A stretch of 64,000 nt of DNA from contig NZ_MLFN01000128.1 of the NCBI RefSeq assembly GCF_002095315.1, forward strand, positions 124,001 through 188,000, in the 5' to 3' direction. Numbering within the stretch: the stretch's first letter is position 1; each line of letters begins with the position of its first letter. Of this stretch, positions 30,223 to 39,232 are shown one piece after another. The notes under the pieces are model-generated. The model had not been told where the DNA came from and ran no database searches. It worked only from the letters and a program-made list of their open reading frames with translations. Position numbers and translations under genes: made by a program. The stretch is from Pantoea conspicua. Lineage in GTDB: Bacteria; Pseudomonadota; Gammaproteobacteria; Enterobacterales; Enterobacteriaceae.

Positions 30223-30248
30223 AAAAAACCCGCTTCGGCGGGTTTTTT
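30223..30248 (+). terminator. Terminator of rplM-rpsI
   Basis: AAAAAACCCGC-TTCG-GCGGGTTTTTT: perfect stem, UUCG loop and six T. Confidence 0.92.
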
Positions 30249-30521
30249 GCTTTCTTCCGCCGTGCCGGTGCAGGTGGAAAAACGTTAACGGCGCTCCCAA
30301 TTTCCCCGCAAAGATTCATTCCACGCCCACAAGCTGCCTAAAATCTGGTAAACTCTGTGTCACTTTGCGCCCGCAGGCCGGTGCGTTATGCGTCTCCCCG
30401 CCGTCGGGATATCAGTATACGACGCAGCTAACGTGGGTTGCGTGCGAGTTCTATGAGCAAGTGAGTCGCCGGATGGTTGGCTATTCGCAGTAACTTTTTG
30501 TGAACAAACTTGGAGGTTTTC

Positions 30522-31163
30522 ATGGCTGTCGCTGCCAACAAACGTTCGGTAATGACGCTGTTTTCTGGTCCTACTGACATTTTCAGCCATCAGGTACGTA
30601 TCGTCCTGGCGGAGAAGGGTGTCAGCGTAGAGATCGAGCAGGTCGAAATGGATAACCTGCCGCAGGATCTGATTGACCTCAACCCGTATCGCACGGTGCC
30701 GACGCTGGTAGATCGTGAGCTGACGCTGTATGAATCACGCATCATCATGGAATATTTAGATGAGCGTTTCCCGCATCCACCGCTGATGCCGGTTTATCCG
30801 GTTGCCCGTGGTGAAAGCCGTCTGATGATGCACCGCATCGAGCAGGACTGGTACAGCCTGATGAGAACCGTTGAGAACAGCAGCGGTCAGGAAGCTGAAG
30901 CCGCTCGCAAGCAACTGCGTGAAGAGCTGCTGGCGATTGCACCGCTGTTTGGTCGCACACCGTTCTTCATGAGTGAAGAGTTCAGCCTGGTCGACTGCTA
31001 TCTGGCCCCGCTGTTGTGGCGTCTGCCATCAATGGGCATCGACTTGATCGGCTCCGGTTCAAAAGAGCTGAAAGGCTATATGAACCGCGTCTTCGAGCGC
31101 GACTCTTTCCTTGCTTCATTAACTGAAGCTGAACGTGAAATGCGCCTGCAAGCCCGGGGCTAA
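30522..31163 (+). CDS. sspA: Stringent starvation protein A
   Basis: A 213-residue RNA-polymerase-associated regulator with a glutathione S-transferase fold but no transferase activity. The N-terminal thioredoxin-like domain (SVMTLFSGPTDIFSHQVR) and C-terminal helical domain are intact, with the conserved PHPPLMPVYPVARGESRL in between. In E. coli, SspA aids stationary-phase acid tolerance by lowering H-NS. The ATG at 30522 has GGAGG. sspB follows after 3 bp. Confidence 0.97.
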   Translation: MAVAANKRSVMTLFSGPTDIFSHQVRIVLAEKGVSVEIEQVEMDNLPQDLIDLNPYRTVPTLVDRELTLYESRIIMEYLDERFPHPPLMPVYPVARGESRLMMHRIEQDWYSLMRTVENSSGQEAEAARKQLREELLAIAPLFGRTPFFMSEEFSLVDCYLAPLLWRLPSMGIDLIGSGSKELKGYMNRVFERDSFLASLTEAEREMRLQARG

Positions 31164-31166
31164 TTT

Positions 31167-31652
31167 ATGGAAATGTCGCAACTTACCGCACGTCGCCCCT
31201 ATCTGCTGCGCGCTTTCTATGACTGGTTGCTCGACAACCAGTTAACGCCGCATCTGGTGGTCGACATTAATCTGCCTGGCGTGCAGGTGCCGCTTGAGTA
31301 TGCGCGCGATGGACAGATCGTGTTGAACATTGCGCCACGCGCTGTCGGCAATCTCGATCTGGCTAACGATCAGGTGTCGTTTAACGCCCGTTTCGGTGGC
31401 GTTCCTCGCCAGGTGAACGTGCCGATGGCGGCGATTCTGGCGATCTATGCCCGTGAAAACGGTGCAGGAACGATGTTCGAACCTGAACCGGCTTACGAGC
31501 TGTCTTCTCAGGAGACGTCAGACGGTCAGGAAGAGACGATGATGTCCGTGATTGATGGTGATCGTCCTGACGATGCCGGCGATGACGAGACGCCGCCTGA
31601 CGACGATCCACCACCGCGTGGCGGACGGCCTTCACTGCGCGTCGTGAAATAA
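31167..31652 (+). CDS. sspB: ClpXP adaptor SspB
   Basis: A 161-residue adaptor that delivers ssrA-tagged proteins to ClpXP. The ssrA-tag-binding core comes first (QLTARRPYLLRAFYDWLLDN, then FNARFGGVPRQVNVPMAAIL). An acidic flexible linker follows, and the C-terminal ClpX-tethering motif RGGRPSLRVVK is intact. It is coupled to sspA. Confidence 0.97.
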   Translation: MEMSQLTARRPYLLRAFYDWLLDNQLTPHLVVDINLPGVQVPLEYARDGQIVLNIAPRAVGNLDLANDQVSFNARFGGVPRQVNVPMAAILAIYARENGAGTMFEPEPAYELSSQETSDGQEETMMSVIDGDRPDDAGDDETPPDDDPPPRGGRPSLRVVK

Positions 31653-31658
31653 CATCGG

Positions 31659-31687
31659 ATACCCGTCATCACGACGGGTATTTTTTT
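31659..31687 (+). terminator. Terminator after sspB
   Basis: ATACCCGTC / GACGGGTAT stem with a 5-nt loop and seven T, 7 bp after the stop codon. Confidence 0.9.
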
Positions 31688-31700
31688 GCCTGCCGATTGG

Positions 31701-31745
31701 GCATAAAAAAATCCGGCTGCCTGCGCAAGCCGGATTTTTTATGCG
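31701..31745. terminator. Bidirectional terminator, sspB / diflavin reductase
   Basis: GCAT plus A run, TCCGGCT / AGCCGGA stem and T run plus ATGC: symmetric, so it can end transcription in both directions. It lies 15 bp after the stop of the minus-strand reductase gene. Confidence 0.85.
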
Positions 31746-31760
31746 TTAACGCGGGGCGAC

Positions 31761-33518
31761 TTAATAGACGTCACGCAGGTAACGCTTCTCTTTCTTCAGC
31801 TGATCGATGTAGTCGGCTGCACGTTCGCTGGAAAGTCCGCCGAACTGACGCACCACTTCATACAGTGCGCTGTCGACATCTTTCGCCATGCGTGAGGCAT
31901 CACCACAGACGTAGAAATAGGCACCTTCCTGCAGCCAGGCATAGAGCTCTGCGCCCTGTTCCAGCATACGGGTCTGTACGTAGATTTTCTTCTCCTGGTC
32001 GCGCGAGAACGCCAGATCCAGCCGGGTCAGTAAACCGCTGTCGTGCCAGCCGGTGAGTTCATCACGATAGATGAAGTCATGTTCCTGATGCTGATCGCCA
32101 AAGAACAGCCAGTTTTTACCCTGCGCGCCGGTCGCCTGGCGCTCCTGCAAAAAGGCGCGGAACGGGGCGATACCGGTGCCCGGTCCGACCATGATCAGCG
32201 GGGCGCTGTTATTCGCCGGCACGCGAAACGCTTTATTTGGCGAGATGAAAATGGCGGGCTTTTCACCACGACGTACGCGTTCGGCCAGATAGGTTGAGCA
32301 GACGCCGCCACGATTACGGCCACCGCTGTGATAACGTACTGAGGCCACTGTCAGGTGAACCTGGTTAGGGTGCGCCTTCGAGCTGGACGAGATGGAGTAG
32401 GCACGATGCTGTAACGGACGCAGCAGCGCGACCAGTTCCGGCACCGGCAACGAACGGGTCAGCTCAAGCTGCAGCAGGTCGAGCGTATCTTTACCCCACA
32501 GCCAGACGCCGAGCGCATCTTTATCGTCGTGCTGCAATACATGCCGCAGTTCCTGGTTGGTGGTGTTCTGTCCGACCCACTCAATCAGCTTGCGTGACGG
32601 TTCTGAAATTTCAAACTGATAGGTCAGCAGATCGCCGAGGCTGCGGTCAAAACCGGGCACCGGCGTCTGGTAATCGGCATTCAGCTGGGTCAGCAGCAGG
32701 CTGACCAGCGAAGGTTCATTGACCGGGATAACACCCAGCGCATCGCCTGCCTCATATTTCAGGCCACTGTCGGTCAGGTCAAACTCGAAGTGGCGGATGT
32801 CTTTCGCGGACTGCTCGCCCGACAGGCGCTTATTGGTGATCAGCGCTGCAGCGTAAGGATTCGACTTGTTGCTGCCCGGGATTACCGGCGCTTCTGGTGC
32901 GCTCTCCAGCACGGTGCCGCTGCTGCCTGCGCTGGCGGCAAACTGTGGCATCGAACTGTTCAGCCATTCGCTGGACGGCTCTTCATAATCGATATCGCAA
33001 TCGATACGATCGACCACGCGTTTCGCGCCCAGCTGCTCCAGACGCATATCAATGAATTTACCTGCCTGGCAGAAGCCATCGTAGCCGGTATCACCAATCG
33101 CCAGCACGGCAAAGTGCATCTGCTCCAGACGCGGCGCGGTGCTGGCGGAGATCGCATCCCAGAACAGCTGGGCGTTGTCCGGCATTTCGCCTTCGCCGTA
33201 GGTGGAGGTGACGATCAGTACGTGACGCATGGTGGCAAATACATCCAGGTCTACATCGCCCAGCGCCTGAACCACCGGCACCAACCCTTTGGCACGCGCT
33301 GATTTGGCAGCAGTTTGCGCCAGCGCTTCCGCGTTGCCGGTTTGTGACCCGTAGAGAATATGCAGTTGGGTGGTGGCCGCGGCGCCCGTTCCGGCCGCAG
33401 GCTGCTGCTTGTCTTCTAACACCAGTAAACGGGAGTGAAGACCGGCGAGGAAGCCCGCCAGCCAGTATTTCTGATCGCCATTAAAGGGTGCATCTTCTGG
33501 AATATAAGGAATTTTCAT
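31761..33518 (-). CDS. CysJ-like NADPH diflavin reductase
   Basis: A 585-residue soluble reductase of the sulfite reductase flavoprotein/cytochrome P450 reductase family. A short lead (APFNGDQKYWLAGFLAGL) precedes an FMN-binding flavodoxin domain (ILYGSQTGNAEALA near residue 54; STYGEGEMPDNA). The FAD domain follows with R372-AYSISSS, then the NADPH domain with G445-PGTGIAPFRAF and the terminal RYLRDVY. It should pass electrons from NADPH through FAD and FMN to a partner. No cysI or cysH is nearby; its neighbour is a glutamate-synthase-like gene 182 bp upstream on the same strand. That neighbour is the likely partner, by inference. True CysJ of the sulfate operon is the alternative. Confidence 0.85.
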   Translation of the reverse strand: MKIPYIPEDAPFNGDQKYWLAGFLAGLHSRLLVLEDKQQPAAGTGAAATTQLHILYGSQTGNAEALAQTAAKSARAKGLVPVVQALGDVDLDVFATMRHVLIVTSTYGEGEMPDNAQLFWDAISASTAPRLEQMHFAVLAIGDTGYDGFCQAGKFIDMRLEQLGAKRVVDRIDCDIDYEEPSSEWLNSSMPQFAASAGSSGTVLESAPEAPVIPGSNKSNPYAAALITNKRLSGEQSAKDIRHFEFDLTDSGLKYEAGDALGVIPVNEPSLVSLLLTQLNADYQTPVPGFDRSLGDLLTYQFEISEPSRKLIEWVGQNTTNQELRHVLQHDDKDALGVWLWGKDTLDLLQLELTRSLPVPELVALLRPLQHRAYSISSSSKAHPNQVHLTVASVRYHSGGRNRGGVCSTYLAERVRRGEKPAIFISPNKAFRVPANNSAPLIMVGPGTGIAPFRAFLQERQATGAQGKNWLFFGDQHQEHDFIYRDELTGWHDSGLLTRLDLAFSRDQEKKIYVQTRMLEQGAELYAWLQEGAYFYVCGDASRMAKDVDSALYEVVRQFGGLSSERAADYIDQLKKEKRYLRDVY

Positions 33519-33577
33519 GGGTACTTTTACTCAATCCCGTTTTCACCCGTCATAAGCCACGCCGTTCGCAGGGAGCC

Positions 33578-33623
33578 GGTCCGTTTTCTCCGCCGACAGA
33601 GTCGTCGGCGAAGAGGGCGGACC
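33578..33623. other. Nested hairpin between GltS-like and reductase genes
   Basis: An inner 7-bp stem CGCCGAC / GTCGGCG (6-nt loop) sits inside an outer GGTCCG / CGGACC stem within the 182-bp gap. No T run follows. It may act as an attenuator, processing site or RNA stabiliser setting the ratio of the two proteins. Confidence 0.5.
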
Positions 33624-33700
33624 TTCTGCTGCGCGTTACCACGCTTAATCCGGATAATATCAATTAATAATATTCACGTTCACTCAGGTCGGCCGTCCTG

Positions 33701-36700
33701 TCAGGACAGTTTACCCACCGCTGCGGCAATTTCAGGCAGTGCCGCACGGGCAAACAGCTCTTCAAAATCAGGCAGATGTCCCAGCACTTCCCGGTTACAG
33801 GCATCCTGATACATAATCCAGCCATAGGTCGCCAGGCTATCCATCGAACGGATGTTGCGCTGCGTTAACGCGGCTTTGTAATCTGACATCCGTTTGGTAC
33901 CGATCAGGCTGGCCAACTCATCGTCGGTGTAGCTTTCAATGGCTGAACGGGCATGGCGTTGCAGCTTGCTGACCAGTGAAAAATCTTCGGTCATCAGCAG
34001 GTTGCGCACCGCTTTTTCAACCGCCGGATCTTCAACCGGCGTGCCTTTTGGCAGTTTGCCCAGCGCCAGTTGCTGCGCGAAGCTCAGCACGGTGTAGTTG
34101 TTGAGCAGGACAAACATCTCCAGCGTGTCGGTGGCACCGTAAGCCGGTACTGCACCGTTGGCGATGGTTTTTCCCTGACGCCATGCGGCTTTAAACTTCG
34201 CCACCTGATGACCCGCCAGCGCTGTCGACAGCTCTTCCAGCAGATCTTTGCGCGTTTTCGCTTTCAGGATTTCACCGCCATCCTGGTAAAGCAGCAGCGA
34301 GCGCGGCATAACATAGACAAAGTGGTGGCACTCGGTTTCCCAGTTCTCCAGCAGCCACGCTGCACGCGGCGATTGGGTCGCCTCCAGATGCCAGTTCAGC
34401 ATGGTCAGCACCGCCTGCTTGTGCACCCGGGCCATCTCATCCTGATCGGCAATCGAACCAAACAGCACCGAATCGCCGGCCGCATGGCTGGCCAGTGAGC
34501 CATAGGGGTCGTACTGATAGGCGAACCCGCCGCTCATGCCGTTGCCAAACCCTTTACCGAAGGTTCCCAGGTTAAGGATGGCGCCGTTGGTCATATATTC
34601 GCAGCAGAAATCGCCAACCCCTTCAACCACCGCCGTGGCACCGGAGTTACGCACGGCGAAACGGTCACCCGCCTGACCCTGGACAAACAGACGTCCACCG
34701 GTGGCACCAAACAGGGCGAAGTTGCCGATCAGCACGTTGCCATCGCCGTCCTGTGCGCCGCCGCCTGGTGACATCACCACCAGTTCACCGCCACACTGTC
34801 CTTTGCCGACGCCGTCGTTACAGGTGCCATAGTGCCGCATCTGCATACCATCGTTGCAGAAGGCGCCAAACGACTGACCGGCAGAACCGGAAGTGGAAAT
34901 TTTCACACTCTCGGGCGCCAGGTAGTGACGGCCACGATCGTCGGCCAGCACTGCCGGCATCGCCTGCAGTTGCTCTGCGCTCAGCTGATGGTTCAGCATC
35001 CGTTCAATATCGATCGCCAGCTGGCCGCCGACGCTCTTATTGCGGTTGTTGAGCACCACGTTATCGCCCAGTGTGATCGCTGGCTGACGTTGTTCAACCA
35101 GCGCCTGTTTCATCTGCTCAACCCAGCCATCGTCCAGTTCAAAATCTTTTTCCAGGTAAACCGGATGTTCGATTTTCAGCTCCGGCACCATGGTCAGCAT
35201 GGCGCGTAAATCGAGCTTGCCCACTTCCAGCGGGTGATCCATCAGATGCAGCAGGTCAGAGCGGCCGCGAGCTTCACGCAGCGAACGCAGGCCCATACGC
35301 GCCAGAATCTCACGCACTTCATGCGCGACATTGAGGAAGTACTGTGCCAGCTGGCGTGGATCGCCATCAAAGGCTTCAGCGTTAGTGGTTAAGCCCGCCG
35401 GGCATTTGACGTTACAGTTTTTCGCCATCACGCATTTCAGCATCATCAGGGCCGTGGTACCGAATTCAAAACTGTCGCCACCCAGCAGCGCGGATTTCAC
35501 CACATCGCTGCCGGTTTGCTGGGCACCAGAACAGCGCAGCAGCACTTTGTCACGCAGGCCATTGGCGCACAGCGCCTGATGCACTTCCGCGATGCCAATT
35601 TCCGCCACGCGGCCGGTATATTTCAGGCTGGTAACGGAAGCGGCACCGGTGCCGCCGGTGTTGCCTGCCACGTTGATGACGTCTGCCCCCGCTTTGGCCA
35701 CGCCAACCGCGATGGTGCCGATGCCTTCCGACGAGACCAGCTTAACGATGACCCGCACCCGCGCGGCTTTACAGTCATGGATCAGCTGCGCCAGATCTTC
35801 AATCGAATAGGTGTCGTGATGCGGTGGTGGCGAGACCAGCTCGACGCCAGGCGTACCGCCACGGGCCGCGGCGATTTCCACCGTGACTTTGGCTGCCGGT
35901 AGCTGACCGCCTTCACCCGGCTTAGCACCCTGACCAATTTTAATTTCCAGCTCTTCCAGCATCGGATCGGCCAGGTAGGCCGCCCAGACGCCGAAGCGAC
36001 CCGACGCCAGCTGTTTGATACGTGATGCACGAATAGTGCCGTGACGCGAGTAGTGTTCGCCACCTTCACCGCAGTTACTCATGCCGCCGACCATGTTGGT
36101 GCCATGCGCGACGGCTTCATGGGCTGGCGCGACCAGCGCACCGTGACTCATCGCACCGGAAGCAAAAGTGCGGGTGATTTCACAGGCCGGCTGCACTTCG
36201 CTCAGCGGCAGTGAGGGCAGGGTAGTGAAAATACGCGACAGATAATCGGCCGCTTTGCCGTAAGCGGTCACTTTCAGGCCGCCGTCGACCACTTCACTGC
36301 TCTCGATATCGTCGTTAAAGCGGAATTTCAGCGCACGCGACAGGTTCTGCAGACGCTCATGCTCTGGCTTCAGACCAGCGATCGCATCGGTCAGGCGCAG
36401 CATAAAGTGATTCAGGCTGCCATCCACGGCTTCACACACCAGGCCGCGGATTGCAAAGCCGTTGTTGGTCAGCGAGTAACGTCCCAGCTTGCGGCGGAAC
36501 TCCGCTTCACTGTCGATGTGGGTCAGGTCAGCCGGGAAGGTCAGAATATCGCGCAATGCCGCCGGGCGACGTTTACGCTCTTCATACATCAGGCTGGAGA
36601 ACTGACGGTAATCGGCGGTGATGGTAAAATTGTTGATCACCTCATCCGGGATGCGCTCGAAACTGCTGTCTTTAAAGGTTTCTGGCTTGATGCCAAAGGC

Positions 36701-39232
36701 GTTGTCGAGCTTCGCCAGCGTCATCAGGCGGATAAAGTTATCCTCTTCACGCGCTTTATCGGCAAAGCGGATCGGCTCTTCGGTCATATCAATAAAGGTA
36801 CGTACCGCAATAGTGCCATACGAGTGACCCGCGCCTTCGGCACGCTCTTTAAACAGACCCAGCAACGGTACCTCAGATTCGCCCTGAATCTTCAGCGCGC
36901 TCTGATGCCAGTCGACCGCCATCTGCGCGATGGTGGCGAAACCAGCGCCGCCGACCGGGGTTTTGATATTCGGGAAATACTTTTTCAGCACCGGATCGTC
37001 AGTGTTGAGGAAGTTTGGCTCAAAGAACTCGCCGCTGCTGTAGCTTTCAACGGTACAGAGGCCCACTTTACCCATGGTTTTCATCAGCGCTTTTTCAGCC
37101 GCTTTGGCATAGCGTTTAAAGGCTTTATTGCCTTCTTCGCCTTCACCGAACTTCTCTTCGGCGCGCATCTGTACGCCAAGCGGATAGATAGCCGAGGCAC
37201 CGAAGCCCAGCGTGGCGGCAATGTGGTGCGACGAAATGCTCTGGCCGCTCTCCACCACCAGCGAAACATCCAGACGCAGGCCTTCCTGCACCAGACGCTG
37301 GTTGATGGCAGAGACCACCAGCAGCATCGGAATCGCCGCCTGCTTAGAGGAGATGTGGCGATCGGTCAGGACCGCGATGCCGCCCTGGCTGCGGGCGAAA
37401 TCGACCACCTGCTGGGCCAGATCATCAATCGCCTTCTCCAGCGCGTTGGCGTTAGCCGTGGTGCTCAACAGATCTTTGCCAATCACCGGCTCGTACAGCA
37501 TCTCAAAACGGGCATAAGGTGCAATGGTCTGCTCGCGTAAACGCAGCATATCGAGATGGCTGAGGATCGGCGAAGGCACCACGATCTGACGGCCTTTACT
37601 GCGGCCGAGATGCGGTTTAGCACCCAGCGCGACCCGCAGCGTCATGCCATCCACTTCACGGATAGAATCGAGTGGCGGGTTAGTGACCTGGGCGAAGCGC
37701 TGCGAGAAATAGTGCGCCATGCCGCCTTCATGATCGGACAGACCGTTAATCGCGTTGCCGTAACCCATCGCCGAGATCTTCTCTGCGCCGGTGTTCAGCA
37801 TCGGGTCCATCATGAACTTGAAGCTTTCCTGGTTGTAGTAGTAGGCCACAAAGCGCTGATAGGTCTTCAGGTCACCGCGATAGCGCAGCGGCGAGCCCTG
37901 CTGCTCAGCCGGGATCTCTGGCAGATCTTCCAGACCGACGCGCGCCTGGCGCAGCAGTGCCGGATAATCTTTTTCAGCAGCCAGTTTTTCCAGCGCCTGC
38001 ACCGTGGTGTAGCTGCGTTTTTCGCGATGATCGAAATAGAGCATCCCGCCGGCTTCGATACGGCCGCGACGCAGCACGCTTTCCGGCGGGAAGGCGATCT
38101 GGCCCGCTTCGGACATTGCGCCGATATATTCCGCGGTTTCCACTGAGCGCAGCGGACGCAGACCAAGACGGTCGAGACGCGCACCAATCACTTCGCCATT
38201 TCCAAAGATTAACGCCGCCGGGCCGTCGTTCTTCTCTTCATACAGCGAGAAGTATTCCAGCATGTCGCGCACTTCTGGTGACAGTGAGCTGTCATTTTCC
38301 CAGGCGGGCGGCATCATCGAGACCACGGCGGTGATCAGGTCGAGGTTATCTTCCATCAGACGGCTGTGGATGCTCTGATCGAGACGCGAGCTGTCCGACT
38401 GGCCTTTCGGCCGCACAATTTTCTTGCCGCGCGCCAGCGCCAGTGCCGACTCGGCAATGCGGTTCTTGCGGTCGGTATTCAGTTCACCGTTGTGCGCCAT
38501 CAGACGGAACGGCTGCGCCATGGTGGTATGCGGATCGGTGTTGGTCGAGAAGCGGGTATGGAAAAACAGCCCGCGTACCTGATGATCGGGATCGGTCAGA
38601 TCTTTGAAGTAAGGGATCACTTCATTGGAATTCAGACGTGCTTTGAACACCTGGGTGCGTGAGGAGAGTGACAGCGGATAAAGACCGCCAAATTCACTTT
38701 CAGTAAAGGCACGCGCTTCGATGGTTAACAGGGCGCGGTAAATGCGTTGTTCGAAGTCGTTCTGATCGGCCACGTCCTGTGGTGCAGTGAAAATCCACTG
38801 CAGAATCGGTAACTGAAACTGCACTGCCGCCGGACGCGTCACGCTGCTATCGAGCGGCATATCACGCTTCATGATTACCGGCAGGTTAAAGCTGCTCAGC
38901 GTTTCATCGACCAGACGTTCTGCGTTCGCGCGCAGTTCGGCATCTTTCGGCACGAAGAAGTTACCGACGCCAAAGCGGCCCGCTTCCAGCGGCTGGCCGG
39001 TAATTTTACGGAAGAAATGCAGGGAGAGATCGACGTTAACGCCGGCGCCATCGCCCACGCCTTCCGCCGACATGCCGCCTCGATGCGGCACAGTACACAG
39101 GGCGCTGTGCGCCATCTGCAGAATCTCATGGGTCTGCTCGCCGTCCTTACGCGTTATGAAACCTACACCACAGCTATCACTGCCTGCTGTTGGGTCATAC
39201 AAGCCATAGGAATGAGGTTTGTTAGTGGACAT
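33701..39232 (-). CDS. Glutamate-synthase-like large protein, 1843 residues, divergent
   Basis: A very large GOGAT-type protein. After a 20-residue propeptide comes Cys21 (CGVGFIT), the class II glutamine amidotransferase nucleophile, with VPHRGG, TRFSTNT and AHNGELNT nearby. The central and FMN-binding synthase domains follow (GQGAKPGEGGQLP, SPPPHHDTYSIEDLAQLIHD). The iron-sulfur motif is C1267-x5-C1273-x3-C1277 rather than the usual C-x5-C-x4-C. The GXGXG beta-helix domain is next (SAGQSFGAFCNDG), then a C-terminal extension of about 150-200 residues. E. coli GltB is ~1500. No gltD lies nearby; a CysJ-like diflavin reductase follows instead. Glutamate synthesis from glutamine and 2-oxoglutarate is probable, but another acceptor is possible. 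Confidence 0.85.
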   Translation of the reverse strand: MSTNKPHSYGLYDPTAGSDSCGVGFITRKDGEQTHEILQMAHSALCTVPHRGGMSAEGVGDGAGVNVDLSLHFFRKITGQPLEAGRFGVGNFFVPKDAELRANAERLVDETLSSFNLPVIMKRDMPLDSSVTRPAAVQFQLPILQWIFTAPQDVADQNDFEQRIYRALLTIEARAFTESEFGGLYPLSLSSRTQVFKARLNSNEVIPYFKDLTDPDHQVRGLFFHTRFSTNTDPHTTMAQPFRLMAHNGELNTDRKNRIAESALALARGKKIVRPKGQSDSSRLDQSIHSRLMEDNLDLITAVVSMMPPAWENDSSLSPEVRDMLEYFSLYEEKNDGPAALIFGNGEVIGARLDRLGLRPLRSVETAEYIGAMSEAGQIAFPPESVLRRGRIEAGGMLYFDHREKRSYTTVQALEKLAAEKDYPALLRQARVGLEDLPEIPAEQQGSPLRYRGDLKTYQRFVAYYYNQESFKFMMDPMLNTGAEKISAMGYGNAINGLSDHEGGMAHYFSQRFAQVTNPPLDSIREVDGMTLRVALGAKPHLGRSKGRQIVVPSPILSHLDMLRLREQTIAPYARFEMLYEPVIGKDLLSTTANANALEKAIDDLAQQVVDFARSQGGIAVLTDRHISSKQAAIPMLLVVSAINQRLVQEGLRLDVSLVVESGQSISSHHIAATLGFGASAIYPLGVQMRAEEKFGEGEEGNKAFKRYAKAAEKALMKTMGKVGLCTVESYSSGEFFEPNFLNTDDPVLKKYFPNIKTPVGGAGFATIAQMAVDWHQSALKIQGESEVPLLGLFKERAEGAGHSYGTIAVRTFIDMTEEPIRFADKAREEDNFIRLMTLAKLDNAFGIKPETFKDSSFERIPDEVINNFTITADYRQFSSLMYEERKRRPAALRDILTFPADLTHIDSEAEFRRKLGRYSLTNNGFAIRGLVCEAVDGSLNHFMLRLTDAIAGLKPEHERLQNLSRALKFRFNDDIESSEVVDGGLKVTAYGKAADYLSRIFTTLPSLPLSEVQPACEITRTFASGAMSHGALVAPAHEAVAHGTNMVGGMSNCGEGGEHYSRHGTIRASRIKQLASGRFGVWAAYLADPMLEELEIKIGQGAKPGEGGQLPAAKVTVEIAAARGGTPGVELVSPPPHHDTYSIEDLAQLIHDCKAARVRVIVKLVSSEGIGTIAVGVAKAGADVINVAGNTGGTGAASVTSLKYTGRVAEIGIAEVHQALCANGLRDKVLLRCSGAQQTGSDVVKSALLGGDSFEFGTTALMMLKCVMAKNCNVKCPAGLTTNAEAFDGDPRQLAQYFLNVAHEVREILARMGLRSLREARGRSDLLHLMDHPLEVGKLDLRAMLTMVPELKIEHPVYLEKDFELDDGWVEQMKQALVEQRQPAITLGDNVVLNNRNKSVGGQLAIDIERMLNHQLSAEQLQAMPAVLADDRGRHYLAPESVKISTSGSAGQSFGAFCNDGMQMRHYGTCNDGVGKGQCGGELVVMSPGGGAQDGDGNVLIGNFALFGATGGRLFVQGQAGDRFAVRNSGATAVVEGVGDFCCEYMTNGAILNLGTFGKGFGNGMSGGFAYQYDPYGSLASHAAGDSVLFGSIADQDEMARVHKQAVLTMLNWHLEATQSPRAAWLLENWETECHHFVYVMPRSLLLYQDGGEILKAKTRKDLLEELSTALAGHQVAKFKAAWRQGKTIANGAVPAYGATDTLEMFVLLNNYTVLSFAQQLALGKLPKGTPVEDPAVEKAVRNLLMTEDFSLVSKLQRHARSAIESYTDDELASLIGTKRMSDYKAALTQRNIRSMDSLATYGWIMYQDACNREVLGHLPDFEELFARAALPEIAAAVGKLS

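Noticed and set aside
31761..33518. Naming the diflavin reductase cysJ
   Set aside because: The domains fit, but no cysI or cysH is adjacent and the context points to the GltS-like gene; the symbol would overstate the case.
33701..39232. The 1843-residue frame as a GltB-GltD fusion
   Set aside because: The C-terminal extension has neither the nucleotide-binding motifs nor the cysteine-rich N-terminal motif of GltD, so it is not a fused small subunit.
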